From contig NC_065531.1 of assembly GCF_020184175.1 (NCBI RefSeq), positions 65,364,806 to 65,428,805 of the forward strand: a stretch of 64,000 bases of DNA, in the 5' to 3' direction. The notes under the pieces were generated by a model that searched no databases, had not been told where the DNA came from, and was given only the letters and a program-made list of their open reading frames with translations. Of this stretch, positions 26,073-38,016 are shown piece by piece (within the stretch, counting starts at the first letter, position 1; the number at the start of each line of letters is the position of its first letter). This stretch comes from Aphis gossypii. Its lineage: Eukaryota > Arthropoda > Insecta > Hemiptera > Aphididae. The translations under genes and the position numbers were made by a program.

Positions 26073-28651
26073 ATGGAATGCCGTCGGACCGTCATTACCA
26101 GCGGAGTGTTGCACTCGCCTCCGTCCGCGTCAGCTGCGCCACTGACGATGGCTGCGAACATACGAGCCCGAGGACTCCGGAATAGTCGGTTGTACGATTG
26201 CGATGACGAAGTTATTGATGAGTACAACAACAACAACAACAACAACAACAGCAACGTGGTCGCTACCACGATAAACAATACGACGCAGCTCGTCGATGAG
26301 TTGGAACAGTTACGGACTGACAACTTTCAGCTCAGGTTGCGAGTCTACAATGCCGAACGCAGGGTGGACAAGCTTTCGGCGGCAGCACTCCGCCGAGACC
26401 GGGAGAAACGTTGCAACAGTACCAATACAGACAGCGATGATACCGATAATAGTAGTGATCACAAAACCGCGGCGGCCAAGAAAACCGCTGAAGCGGCCGT
26501 ACGCACTATTCACGACTTGTTAACGGTCAACCGGAGATTGCTAGCACTATTGGCAGCCACAGTGTCAGCCAAAGCAGTGTCCGTGTCTGCTGACGACAAA
26601 CGACGCTGGAGGCGACTGCGAAAGCACATCGAGAAATACACCACAGACGACCTGGTAAAAATATGATTAATATATTAATAATAACATTATTATATGTACG
26701 ATGTACCATTGTACCATATTACTATATTTTTATTATTATATTTTATTTTTGAACATTTTTCTGTTCATATATACAGAAAGAAGAGAAGAGTAATGAGCTC
26801 GACGATGACGATGACGACGAATTTCATGACGAGTCTGCGTCGGATTCCGAGACGTCATGCAAAGCGCAAGTAGTGTCATATGTCGATCGTTCGGCGACGA
26901 AAAAGAACACTCTGCGTTCGCCTCCGCCTCCGACGATTCCATCGTCGTCCGCACCGCTCGAGACCACTGGCGAAGATGACGAAGGTGCCGGTTCCGAGGT
27001 GTCCCGTTTGCGGGGACGATGCAGACGACTGGAGCGATCACTACAGCAACTAGTCAACACGGAACTGTGGGCCCGAAACAGGCAGATTGGTAAGCTCGAG
27101 CAGCAAAGGTATGTGACCCAAGTGGCCGACGCGGCTGTACAGAGAGACAGGAAACCGGCCGAGACGGTGGCAGCAGATACTGCAGCTCCGCCGCAACATT
27201 ATCTGCAGCAGTTCCGTTCGGAAGTCGCTTCAACTAATACGCCCCTGCCGGTGACCAAAGGAATCCTAGTAAAACGGTTGCCCGCAGAGACGCCCACCGC
27301 AACAGCGTCTACAACCGCCACGGAATCACTGCAGAACCATCGAAAATCACCGCCTACAACTGTGACTTCCATCACGACACCGCCACCGGTGTTGCCGGAC
27401 TATTCAGAAGTTAACTTTTTCTTCAGCTGCGACGAGGAAGAAGAGGACGAAGACTCCGCGGAGATGAACACTTCGTCGCCGGAAGAGGACACCGCGGATT
27501 CGAACGACTGCGGGGGCGGCGACGAAGAGCCGGTACGGTTAGCTGCAATCGGCGCTCCGGTGTCGTCGACGAGTGCGCGGAAACGACACTGTCGACCGCA
27601 TCACCGGCAACCGCAACAGTCAAACTGCAAGAACGTCGGCGATACGGCCACTGTTGTTCTTGTCACTACGACGACGTCGTCCTCTTCAACAGAGTCTGCG
27701 TCAACCGAGGACGAAGCGGACGATTTGAACGGCGACGGCGTTATTCCCATCGCACGAAGTCGGACCGTGAGTGGCGGCAGCGGTTTGCACCGAAGGCGAC
27801 GGTGCAGACTCCCACGCCGATGTTCGACTTGCGGCCGTTGCAGTGGCGTCGCGGACGCGGTGGTGCAGGCTACAGATCACTCGAAACCTCCGCCCTTGAC
27901 CGACGCGCAAGTGCAGTGCGGTGACGGAAGTGTGGCTGTAGATCCCAACTGCAGCAGCAGTGATGGCGTTGGCGAACAGCAGTTGCAATTGTTGCGCCGC
28001 GAACTGGACGCTCGGCGGCGAGAAAACGGTCGACTGTACGACATATTGCTGAGACTGCAACGCGGCACGCGATCGGGCGACCGGGGAAAAGGCGACGGTG
28101 GTCCTAGAATTCCGTCTCCCGACTTGTCGGACTCCGATCTGAGCGGTTCGCCCGACCAGCGGGCCGCCGGAGCGGTCCACGGTCGCATCGCCGACCTGTT
28201 GCCGCCGCTCCTGTCCATGCGGTCGATTTCGGACGACGATGGCGACGATGACGACGGCGGCGCAGAAGGCCATCGGCGCGACCAGCCGGACGGCGCGGAA
28301 CAACAGCAACAACAACAGCTGATGTTGCTCACCCGTCTCCGGGAACGCATAGTGGCGTACGAACGCCGAGAACTCAACGGCGGCGACGATCGCGCTGCCG
28401 CAGGAATGGCGCAGCCTCGGCCGGAGGACACGTCGAACGACGCCGTCCGTCGGATGGACCGCGCCGATTTGTTAAACGTCGCGCTCCCGCGGGTCGTAGA
28501 ACGGCTCCGTCAGGCGCTTGTGCCGCTGTTGCAACATCGGTCGGAAAACGCCGTCGCTGCAGCCAGTGGTAAATCGACGAACGTCGGCGGCGGCGGCGGC
28601 GATTCAGCCATCGACGGCGCACCACCGTCACCGCCGACCGAAGAACGATGA
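26073..28651 (+). CDS. Centrosomin-like coiled-coil protein (CM1-like motif)
   Basis: Two exons, 26073-26654 and 26777-28651, joined in phase 0 across a 122-base intron, predict 818 residues. Near residues 70-95 is LEQLRTDNFQLRLRVYNAER. This fits the pattern L..L+.(D/E)NF.L+LR.Y..E.R of the centrosomin motif 1 (CNN_1N), which in Cnn, CDK5RAP2 and myomegalin recruits gamma-tubulin complexes. A second helical block around residues 265-305 (RCRRLERSLQQLVNTELWAR then NRQIGKLEQQR) and a third near 600-630 are also coiled-coil-like. Between them lie asparagine, serine/threonine, aspartate/glutamate and glutamine tracts. The N8 run is an (AAC)n microsatellite at about 26225-26250. The coding region is strikingly GC-rich and arginine-rich. 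The family call rests on the short motif and the order of coiled coils; the low-complexity parts say nothing. A divergent insect Cnn or a Cnn-derived paralogue is my reading. Confidence 0.55.
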
Positions 28652-29353
28652 CAAAGATTTTGTGTTGTATAATACCTACCACCCTTCGGGAAACACTAGG
28701 TATACCTACTTGAGCATTATATTATTATTGTACCGTCAATAGAATCGGGTCATAAATATGGGTTTGGTTTCACTGAGTGGTTATATGTATAGTATTCTTG
28801 TTGTTGACGTTTGTTTTTTTATTTTATTACGACATTTTTTTAATTTTTATATACGCCAAAAAACTATATACACAATTTTTTATTATTTAAATTATTACAT
28901 CTTACGATGTATGTTGCAATCTAGGCGCCTTACCTAGAATAATATATTAATTTTCCAAAAGACTTATATTCGTGTGCCAAAAAAAAATAAAATTAATATG
29001 CATTTTTGTACTATACTAATACTATATATGTATGTATACTAATGTCTAATATGATTACTATTCGCTATATGTGAAAATGTTATGTGATTTTTTTTTATAT
29101 ACCTAATATTATTAAGCAAAATAAATTTTATTGTATTAATTATTTATAAAATATACGCATAAATATACTTTTACAATTGTTATAAGTACGTCGTATTACT
29201 TATTATATATTAAATAGTATAAATACTATACTATAAAGTATTTTGTAATTTTAATTGTTGTCAGTTATATTTGTATTTATTCATATAATAATAATACAAT
29301 ATAAGTTAACCGACATTGAACATTTTTCCGAGAACCATATAATACCTACATCG

Positions 29354-29630
29354 CTAGTGTCGTAATTTTGTTATGTTTGTAGGGAGGGGGGGGGGTGAAA
29401 TGTTTTCAAATATTTCCTATAACTCCTCCTCCCAAAAAAAAAATTGTATTTATCATAAGCATCTCCTTCTTTCAGTGTAATACATTTATGTACGCATATG
29501 ATACAGAAACAAATAATTACAAAATATTTAATAATATACAATAATATCTGTAAATAAATTTAGTTAATCAATCTTTTCAAATGTCAAAAGGGGATACGAC
29601 ACTCAAATCCCCCCTGTATTTACGCCACTG
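29354..29630. mobile_element. Probable short inverted-repeat element with G-run/C-run ends
   Basis: The left edge reads TAGTGTCGTAATTTTG followed by a run GGGAGGGGGGGGGG; the right edge is CCCCCCTGTATTTACGCCAC. On the minus strand the right end reads CAGTGGCGTAAATACAGGGG, comparable with the left end. Similar CAGTGGCG-plus-G-run ends occur singly near 38.87, 49.88 and 63.06 kb, suggesting a repeated family. I could not establish a clean target duplication. Confidence 0.4.
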
Positions 29631-29647
29631 TACAATGTACATCGTAC

Positions 29648-29690
29648 CATTGATTATAAATACAATTATAAATACAATTTATAATCAATG
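29648..29690. repeat. 43-base palindrome flanked by 7-base direct repeats
   Basis: The arms CATTGATTATAAAT and ATTTATAATCAATG pair perfectly around a 15-base AT-rich loop. ATCGTAC occurs immediately before (29641-29647) and immediately after (29691-29697), like a target duplication. No coding content. Confidence 0.8.
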
Positions 29691-31484
29691 ATCGTACTAA
29701 TACATTATATATTTTTCGTCGTACGCAACTTTATAGACTACAGTGCTAATCATTGGAAATAGAAAGGCATCGATGTAAATTTATATATACCATTATGTCA
29801 TTATCCTGTTTTGTAGGTATATATATTATATATGTGTTTTTATATACATAAACATCGAAATGAGTGAAAAAGTATCGTTTTAGAAACAAATGCTCACTGG
29901 CCACTGCGTCATATTCTAGCGCCTATATAGAAATAGAATTCAAAGTTAGAGCTTTATAAAATTACCTATGAGAAGTTTTTTTAAAAAATTCATTCTAAAT
30001 AAATATTTTTTATTATAATATGTAGAACTAATATTTTAGATACATACACATATTAGTATACTACATATATATATTTATATATATGTACTGTACCTACCTA
30101 TATATATGGATAAATGGTTAAACTTAAAATTATAACACCAAATCCATCATTGATTGTTCACTAAATATGCAATAAAAACATATTAATGCGCTAACATATA
30201 AAATAATCAAAAATATGCAAAATAAAATTTCATATTTAGTCTATGGTAATATCTTGAATCAAATTTGCATCTCGATTGTTTTAAATTCAGAATGAAATTC
30301 ATTGATATGTAAACACTTTAATTCACAGTCTAACTTATAATTAGTTAATTAATTTATTCATGCTGCAAGCCTGAAAATGACATAAGAGTAAGGACTATAA
30401 TAATTTTATTATTTTTTTTAAAATAATTTAATAAATGTAAATTCATTACATTTGTAACATCAGTATTCAGTAATCAAAAATATTCCAATACACTATATAA
30501 ACAACAATAGTAGCTGACTTCTATAATTTCAGAAAACCATAATAAATTAAATTTTTTATTTTTTTATATGATAAATATATTAAGTTATAAATATATAATA
30601 ATAATAATTTATCACATTATTTTTTTTACAATTAATTACTTTTAATAACTCTTGACTATTGATTAAGTTAAAATTAATATTATTTTATTCATAAAAAGAA
30701 TAAAGGTACCTAGTAGGTAGTCTTTGATCTTATTACATAGTTTAGAAAATTCTTGGTAGGTTTTTTTTTTTTATGAATTTTCTTAACAAATTCACTGATG
30801 ATATGTGATATTGTAAAAACAGTCCAAAGATATATAATATATTAGAAATATAAATAATATAATTCGATATAATAATAAAGTCTGTCACGGACTAAGATGC
30901 AAGAACTTTAATTAATAGGTCTATAGCCCTATAGAGTATAGTCAGTATAGCCGTATAGGTTAAAACACTGAGAACTTAAAAGTCTTTTAGGGCTAGTGTC
31001 TATACTAAATACTAATACTCTATAAAGTCGATTCTTTTAACTGTGGTATCTATTCGAATAAATTACTTTTTATCACATTTTCCTTATCACACGACACCGG
31101 TTATTTTGTGATATTAACTATCATTTGTCAATAAAGATTTATCATAAATATTTTCATTTTTTTTCATAAAACTCATATTATAAGACATTAGGTATAACTG
31201 GTAATAAATAAAATATGAAATAGGGAGAATTCTGGGAATATTATGCTATTAAAATTCATAATGTGCTGTTGTGATGCATTATAATTTGTAATTTGTAAGT
31301 CATATTACATTAAGTTAAATACAAAGATAAATAAAATAATTTATTGTTAAAGTTTAAACATCTATGGTTAGATGGATATTATTTTATTTAGATTGTTTTA
31401 GTAGGTACATCTAGTTAATTTTATTGGCATCGTAGGATATTGAAAAATAAAAAGGTCTTCAATTATTTTCACAGATCATTTATA

Positions 31485-32650
31485 ATGGTAATTTTTTTTT
31501 GTTAATAACATTATTTTTTTTTTGTTTTTAATAAATTTATTTTTTGATTAGAGTAAGTGTTCAAGATTAATTAGCTGGCGTCGTTTAGCTCTAGGAGTAG
31601 CCTATTGTCAAACAAAAGCCACTAACCCTGATAAGGTCGAACAACCAATTGTTATACAATTGAATCAAATAAGCGAACAACTGACTCACAAATATTTGTT
31701 ACAACAAACATGTACTATCTCAGTAAACAGTTCTTGTCAAATGATCACAATAGCACACGTTGCACTCGTCGATGCATCACAAAAATATAAGTAGGTACCT
31801 CTTACTGTGGCCTACAGCAGTAAATAGCAGTGTAATGTTAGAAAACTCAAATCTCAAACTTACCAAAGTGATAGTTTTCAAAACTTAAGTCCTATAGGTT
31901 ATAATGCTTTGAATAAGTTATTTTATTTATAAAATATTTTTGCTTGTGCAAATCCAAATTTTAAAACATATATTCCAGTATAGGTAAAAGATGACTCAGA
32001 CCATTAGTTCCTTATTCTTGGCTTATAGAATTATTAATATTACTTATCTAAAATATTACTATTTAATATTTTGTTTCTAAGAGATGTACTAATTAAGAGT
32101 ATGGACTTATTGGAACCCAATGATTTGTTTGATGACAAATTAGAAGATGATTTTATGGAATCTCGATATGATATTGCAAATGCAAAATCATTTTATTTGG
32201 TTAGTATATTTATAATTTACATACTTTTTTATTATTTAATATAAACCATTTATCATAATTTAAAGGATTCTATTAGTGCTATGAAATGTGCTTTACAATT
32301 AGGAAGATCAAATGCACTAATGGCTTACACAGTAGAAGCAAACACTGTATTAAATAGTTTATCAGAAAAACTTTACTCAGCTGAAAAAGAGGTACCTATA
32401 ATAATTATTTTATATTTTTCCACCACAAAATTATGAATAAGTTATTATATATTTACATGAATATTTGAACTTTTAGTTTCAATCTTGTACTGAAGAGATA
32501 AGAAAATTAGAAGAAAAATTTACTAAATTGTTGGCAGACTCTATCAAAACAACTAAGAATAAAGAAAATTTAGAAGAAAAAAATATTAAATCATTGGCAG
32601 ACTTTGTGAAAACATCTGAGGATGAAGACAATGTAATAAACCACGTATAA
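31485..32650 (+). CDS. DIABLO: DIABLO/Smac homologue, mitochondrial
   Basis: Smac/DIABLO is an intermembrane-space protein released during apoptosis to antagonise IAP proteins. Exons 31552-31790, 32082-32199, 32266-32391 and 32477-32650 (stop TAA) join in frame. A start exon is needed, because a stop sits just before 31552; the nearest candidate is ATG at 31485-31487 directly followed by a donor (ATG|GTAATT). With it the protein is 219 residues (human about 239). The body is an extended helical bundle matching the family in order: ISEQLTHKYLLQQTCTISVN, then DIANAKSFYLDSISAMKCA, LGRSNALMAYTVEAN and SEKLYSAEKEFQSC. The N-terminus is basic (ISWRRLALGVAYCQ), like a mitochondrial presequence, but no AVPI-type IAP-binding tetrapeptide is evident. 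A near-repeat is present at the C-terminus (KSLADFVK after KLLADSIK). The family call comes from the helical pattern and length, so it is good but not certain. Confidence 0.72.
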
Positions 32651-32718
32651 TATATAAAACATTAAATAGTATATTTATTATTAACAATGCAAGTATAATA
32701 TATTTAGTTAATATTCCA

Positions 32719-34767
32719 TTATTCCTGTGAACTATCACTATTAGAAGATTCACCACTTATATTGTCAGAATCATATGATGAATACCTCTTATTGATTGGC
32801 TGTTTTAATAGTTTAGACTTATAATAATTTTCATTGTTGTCTGTATCTTCACTGACTTGATTTAATTTTGCTAAAAGTATATCCTTTTGTGTTCTAGACA
32901 TAGAGATTCTTGGTATTTGAATTGAAGCTGTAGTTTTATCTTCAAAATCATTTTTTATAGTTTTTAATAGTTCTGGTTGATTTTCCTACAATTAAATTAG
33001 TATTAAATTTATTTACTGTACTAAAGTAACATTTTATAGGAGTTCCGAGTTAACATATACATTTCAAAGAACTATTTTTGGATCTAACTAAGTATATATT
33101 TTAATGATGTCCCTGCTTATTCCCCTCCTCAAAAAATTGTTTAATAATTAGTTTTGAGTTAGATAATTTAAATTTGTAGTTATTGAGTAGCCATAACCAT
33201 AATATGTCTATTATTACATTATTTTTTTATAAATAATTTTATATTAACCTTTCCTATTCTGATTATAAAACTAAAATATATCTCTTAAGTATTTACTTTT
33301 GTCAACTTGGTCACATCATTGTCTATCCAAGACATACTGCTTGGTGTTGTTGATGTGTATAATTCTTTATTGTTTTTTATTGAATATCTACTGTTTTTTT
33401 CTCGATCTTCGTGAAATGTTTCTGGTTTAATGGATATTGACCCATTAGTTTTGTTTAAAGATTCATCTGTTACACTACCTTGTCTATCACGTATTGCTGG
33501 CTTTAATACACTATTTAATTTATAAATACAATTAAGTTTCTACTACTAGAAGTTCTAAGTTCAAATTTACTAGATTTACTAACCGAGATTTTATGCTTAT
33601 TGAATCTTCAGTTATGCCTTTGGTAAAGTTTTGTCTTGAAATATAACTTTTATTTTTGAGTTTATCCAAACATGATCTTAGATTTTTGTTTTCATCTTCT
33701 AAATGTTTGACTTCATCGATTTCATGTTGTAATTCTTTGATTTTAGTATTTTTTAAATTTATATTATACCTATGTGATTTGTTCTGAAGTTCTAATTTTT
33801 TCATAATATTCTAAAACATAAATTTAAAAAAACATATTTTAAGTTATTTATTAGTTATTGAGCTAAATAAAAATTTACCAAAATTTTATCATCTTGTTTT
33901 TTTATTGTATTCAGTGCTTCTTCTAATTGATCTGATAATTTTTCTTTTTTACTAAGCTGTTTATTTTGAGATAAACCTAAAAGGTGTTTATACTGTTTTT
34001 GTAAAGTTATTAATTCAATATTCTGCGACTTGTATCTATTTTCCATTTCTTTAAATGAGATTTTAATATGACGTATTTGACTTTTTAATGTGCGTACTTC
34101 CTCTTCATATGATTTAATTTCTTGTGGTAATTTGGATTGTTTACCTTCATACATAGATAATGCATTTTCGTGTCGCTTTATCAATGTGTTCAATAAACGA
34201 TTTTCTACAATCAATTCCTAAATTGTTTACAAGTATATTAATTATTGTTTTAATTGTGGTCATATTTTAAACAAACTCACACGCGTTTTCATATGTGCTT
34301 CAATTAGTTCATTCTCTAGTTTTTTGATCCGTATTATGTGGTGGTTAATTAGTAAATTATTAACATTTGATGAATTTGATCGAGCTCCAGTACAGTTAGT
34401 ATAAGTTGTTAGATATGGTGAATTTGATACGCCTGCCAAAATATTACTGAATAAAATTAATTTTTACAAATATTACAACTGTAGTTAAATAATTAACTAA
34501 CATTGTCTTCTTCTGTTGGCTGACAATGTGTGCATACGTATTGGTTTTAAAACTTTTTTCTTCTTATGCTGTTGGATTTGAGTACTGTTTATTTTTTTAT
34601 TACTAAATACAGGCAGTTCCATGATATACTGCCCATTAATTTCTCTAAGCAGTGAATAAATAATAACAATTTACATATTAGTTACATTTGCATGTAATAA
34701 TTTACACATACTCGGAATATGAACCATCATTAGAATGTAAAACTGACTCACTCTGCTCTTTATTCAT
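32719..34767 (-). CDS. LCA5: Lebercilin (LCA5-like) ciliary coiled-coil protein
   Basis: Seven exons on the minus strand: 34767-34712 (ATG), 34644-34502, 34432-34281, 34217-33879, 33810-33584, 33510-33297 and 32985-32719 (stop TAA). All junctions keep frame, giving 465 residues. The lebercilin domain spans exons 3-5: IRIKKLENELIEAHMKTREL, then ENRLLNTLIKRHENALSMYE, KLPQEIKSYEEEVRTLKSQI, LLGLSQNKQLSKKEKLSDQL and LELQNKSHRYNI. These correspond to the family's L.RRHE.AL.KYE..ES.LP and L.LS.....L.E+..L landmarks. Lebercilin binds microtubules and intraflagellar-transport components at the cilium base; in insects ciliated cells are mainly sensory neurons and sperm. The C-terminal exons are serine/asparagine/glutamate-rich and likely disordered. 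The gene ends 68 bases from the stop of the convergent DIABLO gene; a minus-strand AATAAA lies near 32675, inside the shared interval. Confidence 0.85.
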
Positions 34768-36958
34768 TGGATATAATATAAAATATCTAAATACAGTTAA
34801 ATTATAATTATATAATATACAGTTATATACAAATATTACTGTTAAAAGACAAAATTCTAATACGTGGTATTAGTGGTATATTATTGATTTTTATCACCCA
34901 TAGCAACAGAAACAATTCATAGCATGCAGTGTACTAGGCCAATGTAACTTATATTATTTTATTAGTATGTGAACAATGAAATTATCTTGACTACATAATT
35001 ATTTGTAATTTTAAAGCTTAAACTTAAAGCAAAAATTATGCTTTAAGTATAAAAGGTATATTAAAATAATTTAAAATAAATACCTAAGTACCTCTTTCTT
35101 AACTTAACCTACAGAATAGAACATTTTTACTTACTATTTTTTCTCTGTTGAAGTTGTATCTACTTTTAGTAAAATATTTGTTGATATGGTAATAATATAC
35201 AGGTAGTTACTGCTGCTGGCTTTTAAAATGTAAGAAATCAATAAATTACCTGTATTATATTTTACAGTTAACAGGTAAGTGTTTAAGATTATAAACATGT
35301 GAAAAAATATAAGTTATGAGCTTATGACATATCACATTTTGACCATATGGTATGTAAATATAGACCAAAAAATCAATCAACCCTTCATAAAAAATGTACA
35401 AGTTTGATAAGTATAAATGCAATCTATACCTTAGATATAAAGTAGATTTTTTGTATATAATTTAAATTACATACTCTTACTTAAGTATAATATACAGAAT
35501 ATTTATTAATTGTTTTTTTTATAAAACTACATATTACCTAGACAAAATGTTCGAACTTAGGGGTACTATCTAGTGGTTAGTACCTACTTTAGTTTTTATT
35601 TAAATATATTTCTGCTTATCAAGGTTTGTGGGTACTTTACAGGTTCTGTTCTACTATCTAGGTACCTACTTTGTTTTATTATTTTAATAGTAAGCTATAA
35701 AAAAGTAAGAATGAAACTAAATTTGAAACGTGAATTAAGAAATGTAGATAATGAAAGTTCTTTAAATAATAAATGTTTAGATATATTATTTAAATTGGGA
35801 CAGTTAAAATATTAAGAATAGAAGCAAGAATGTTTGTTAGGTTGAAATTAAATACCTATCTATACAAAAATTATGTTCTTTTTAAATACGTTAACTGTAG
35901 GAATAAAGTGTCATACAAGAATGGCGTTATTTTATTTTTTTTATTAAAATTTATTGAGTATTGATTTAAAAAAAATAAGAATGTTACAATAACGATATAA
36001 ATAAAATGTACTCCTAGGTAGTTCAAAAATTGGTAAATTTACTCTAATAACCTACTTGTACATTTATCCTGCGCAAAAAGGATTTTTGATATAATCTTAT
36101 TATGTAACAATCCTTCTTGGTGCTGATATGGAACCATTTTTAAAATATTTTGAATTAATTCTTAAATTATCTACCTATTTTAATAAAACATTAAAATTTT
36201 TTCTTCTTGAAATAGCATCAAAATTGCTTAGATTAAACCCTTTAATTAGCGGATGTGTAGCGATTTAACTATATTTCATACTTATATTTTTTTAGTAAAT
36301 ATCGTAAATTTGATTTATAAACAAATGGCTAATTGTATTTAAAAATATTAAAATTAAAATTATATCATATATGAGAGGATTGATGGATCCAACTAGATTA
36401 TAACTCATAATTTTGATGTATCACAAAATATTAATATTAATAATAAAAAAAAAAAAATACCTACTTAATAAAATTAATAATTCATTAAAATTTATTTTGT
36501 TTAAATTGATTTTTAATTTTATGTTGATTCCGTTATTATTTATTTATTTTTTTTTAAATTTAATTTATTAGTACCATTACATAAATTTGAAATATTCTTT
36601 TAATTAATGCATCATTATATTATGTTACTTTAAACCTAAAAATTAAAAAAGATTTAAGAATTTTAAATTGGATGAATAACCTTGTACCTATGTAATGCTG
36701 GGCATTTTCTATTCATCTGAATTTTTATAGATTGAACATAAATTTTAATTTTAATTTCTAAGTATGATAAAAAAAATAAATCATGTGTACTTTTTTTTAT
36801 TAATTTAATGATTAAATTAAATTTATTTTAGCTAATTAACAAATTAAAACATTTTAATAATTTTTACTGTTGCTTTACAAATAATCATGATTGACAAATA
36901 AATTTCTTTTCTACAATAGTTTAAGATGATTAACTTTTACAGTAGAATTAAAAATAAG
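34768..36958. other. Intergenic DNA between lebercilin and UQCRQ
   Basis: AT-rich. The lebercilin promoter should lie in the first few hundred bases and the UQCRQ 3' UTR in the last. The open frame at 35573-35815 has AT-driven composition and no splice support, so it is not called. No repeat element with clear ends was found. Confidence 0.5.
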
Positions 36959-37210
36959 TTATTTGTCATTGGCAAAGTCAGCAGGATTCTTCCTCAAACT
37001 TTCATGATGAGCGTGAACAGCCCAATCGTAGACGAGATAACCAACAATCATTGGTGGAACTATGAATGGTAAATTAGAGGCTGTCCTTTTAATGGAATTG
37101 GGAACTCCATGAGAAATAAGTCCTTTAAATGCTTTTTGCTCAAATGGAGACAATTTGGTAGTTATAACTCCACGAATATCAGTTTTAAGATTTCCAAGTT
37201 CTCCACCCAT
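36959..37210 (-). CDS. UQCRQ: Cytochrome b-c1 complex subunit 8 (ubiquinone-binding protein QP-C)
   Basis: A single coding exon of 83 residues. Subunit 8 is a small inner-membrane component of respiratory complex III, packed next to cytochrome b. Diagnostic features are the MGGELGNLK start, SPFEQKAFKGLISHGVPN, a single membrane segment around residues 48-66 (PFIVPPMIVGYLVYDW) and the conserved end KNPADFANDK. Length matches the family (about 82). The ATG lies four bases after a 3' splice site (minus strand TTCCAG|AATATGG), so the 5' UTR is split; a first exon probably ends at the donor CTCGA|GTAAGT at 37697. The promoter is shared with, or adjacent to, a plus-strand exon at 38017. Confidence 0.95.
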   Translation of the reverse strand: MGGELGNLKTDIRGVITTKLSPFEQKAFKGLISHGVPNSIKRTASNLPFIVPPMIVGYLVYDWAVHAHHESLRKNPADFANDK

Positions 37211-37696
37211 ATTCTGGAATCAGTAAATATGTATTAGTATATATTTGAGTAGTTAAAAAAAATTGGAATATTTATATTAGAAAATATCATTAATTATAAA
37301 TAGTATACTACTATACTGTATACTGGATAGAAACATCAAGGCTGTTAAAGCCAATAATTGGATACTGTGCAATTATAGATTTCAATAAGAAGAGAGGATT
37401 ATCAATAAAAAAATCGGAAAAGGTATTCGATGACTGAGACGTTTATACAAGATTGTCTAGGTCGTCAAGACTCATCGCCTGACACCTATTATAATTGTGG
37501 ACTTTATAAGCCACATAATTAAGCGTGTTAGAGCAGAAATATTAGAACTATATACGGTTTATTACGATACTTAATATAAACATGTTGAACTTACGGTATT
37601 TTCTTGAGGATCGGGAACGAGTGAAAACGGAACGACGGTGTAGGACGACCGAAAATATATTAGAATTTAGAACTCAAAATTAAGTCGAAAACTTAC

Positions 37697-38016
37697 TCGA
37701 GACGGCGTATTGCTGCTGCCTATCAATATCATATCGCGAAAAAGTCAAACTTCTAATCAGCTGTTTACAGAAACAGTGCATGTGCGATCGGTCGCGCGAT
37801 GTCCTGGGTCACGGTTGCACTGGCGATTATGGTTTTATCACGGCGACTACGACAACGGTCGACAACTCGCGTCGGCGGTAGACTATCACGCGCACGCGGA
37901 CCGATTAAAGCGATGATATGGGGGGGTGGGCGGGACCGACTATGCGTCTCTCACAGGCGGCGGGAAGACGCAGTTCGTAATTCTGCTTCAGTTGGACCGT
38001 ACGTGTCGCGGTCGTT
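37697..38016. promoter_or_regulatory. Putative bidirectional promoter (UQCRQ / plus-strand exon)
   Basis: A GC- and CpG-rich block of about 320 bases separates the UQCRQ 5' UTR donor (minus strand, GTAAGT ending at 37696) from the ATG of a plus-strand exon at 38017. It contains CGCGATGTCCTGGGTCACGG, CGGCGACTACGAC and a G-run (about 37920-37935). Overlapping short open frames here are a by-product of high GC. It is inferred to serve both directions; initiation sites are not resolved. Confidence 0.5.

Larger units (their letters stand above)
28652..31484. other. 3' flank of the centrosomin-like gene and intergenic DNA
   Basis: Probable 3' UTR, then AT-rich sequence with AATAAA hexamers (e.g. 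near 28985). Contains a probable MITE (about 29354-29630), a 43-base palindrome (29648-29690) and (TA)n-rich stretches around 30.06-30.11 kb. No supported coding exon. Confidence 0.5.

Noticed and set aside
26036..26709. Several open frames overlapping exon 1 of the centrosomin-like gene
   Set aside because: Antisense or shifted shadows of a GC-rich coding exon; only one frame continues across the intron.
27423..28682. Long antisense and shifted open frames (up to about 200 codons)
   Set aside because: Shadows caused by the high GC of the real plus-strand exon 26777-28651; the true frame is the longest and holds the coiled coils.
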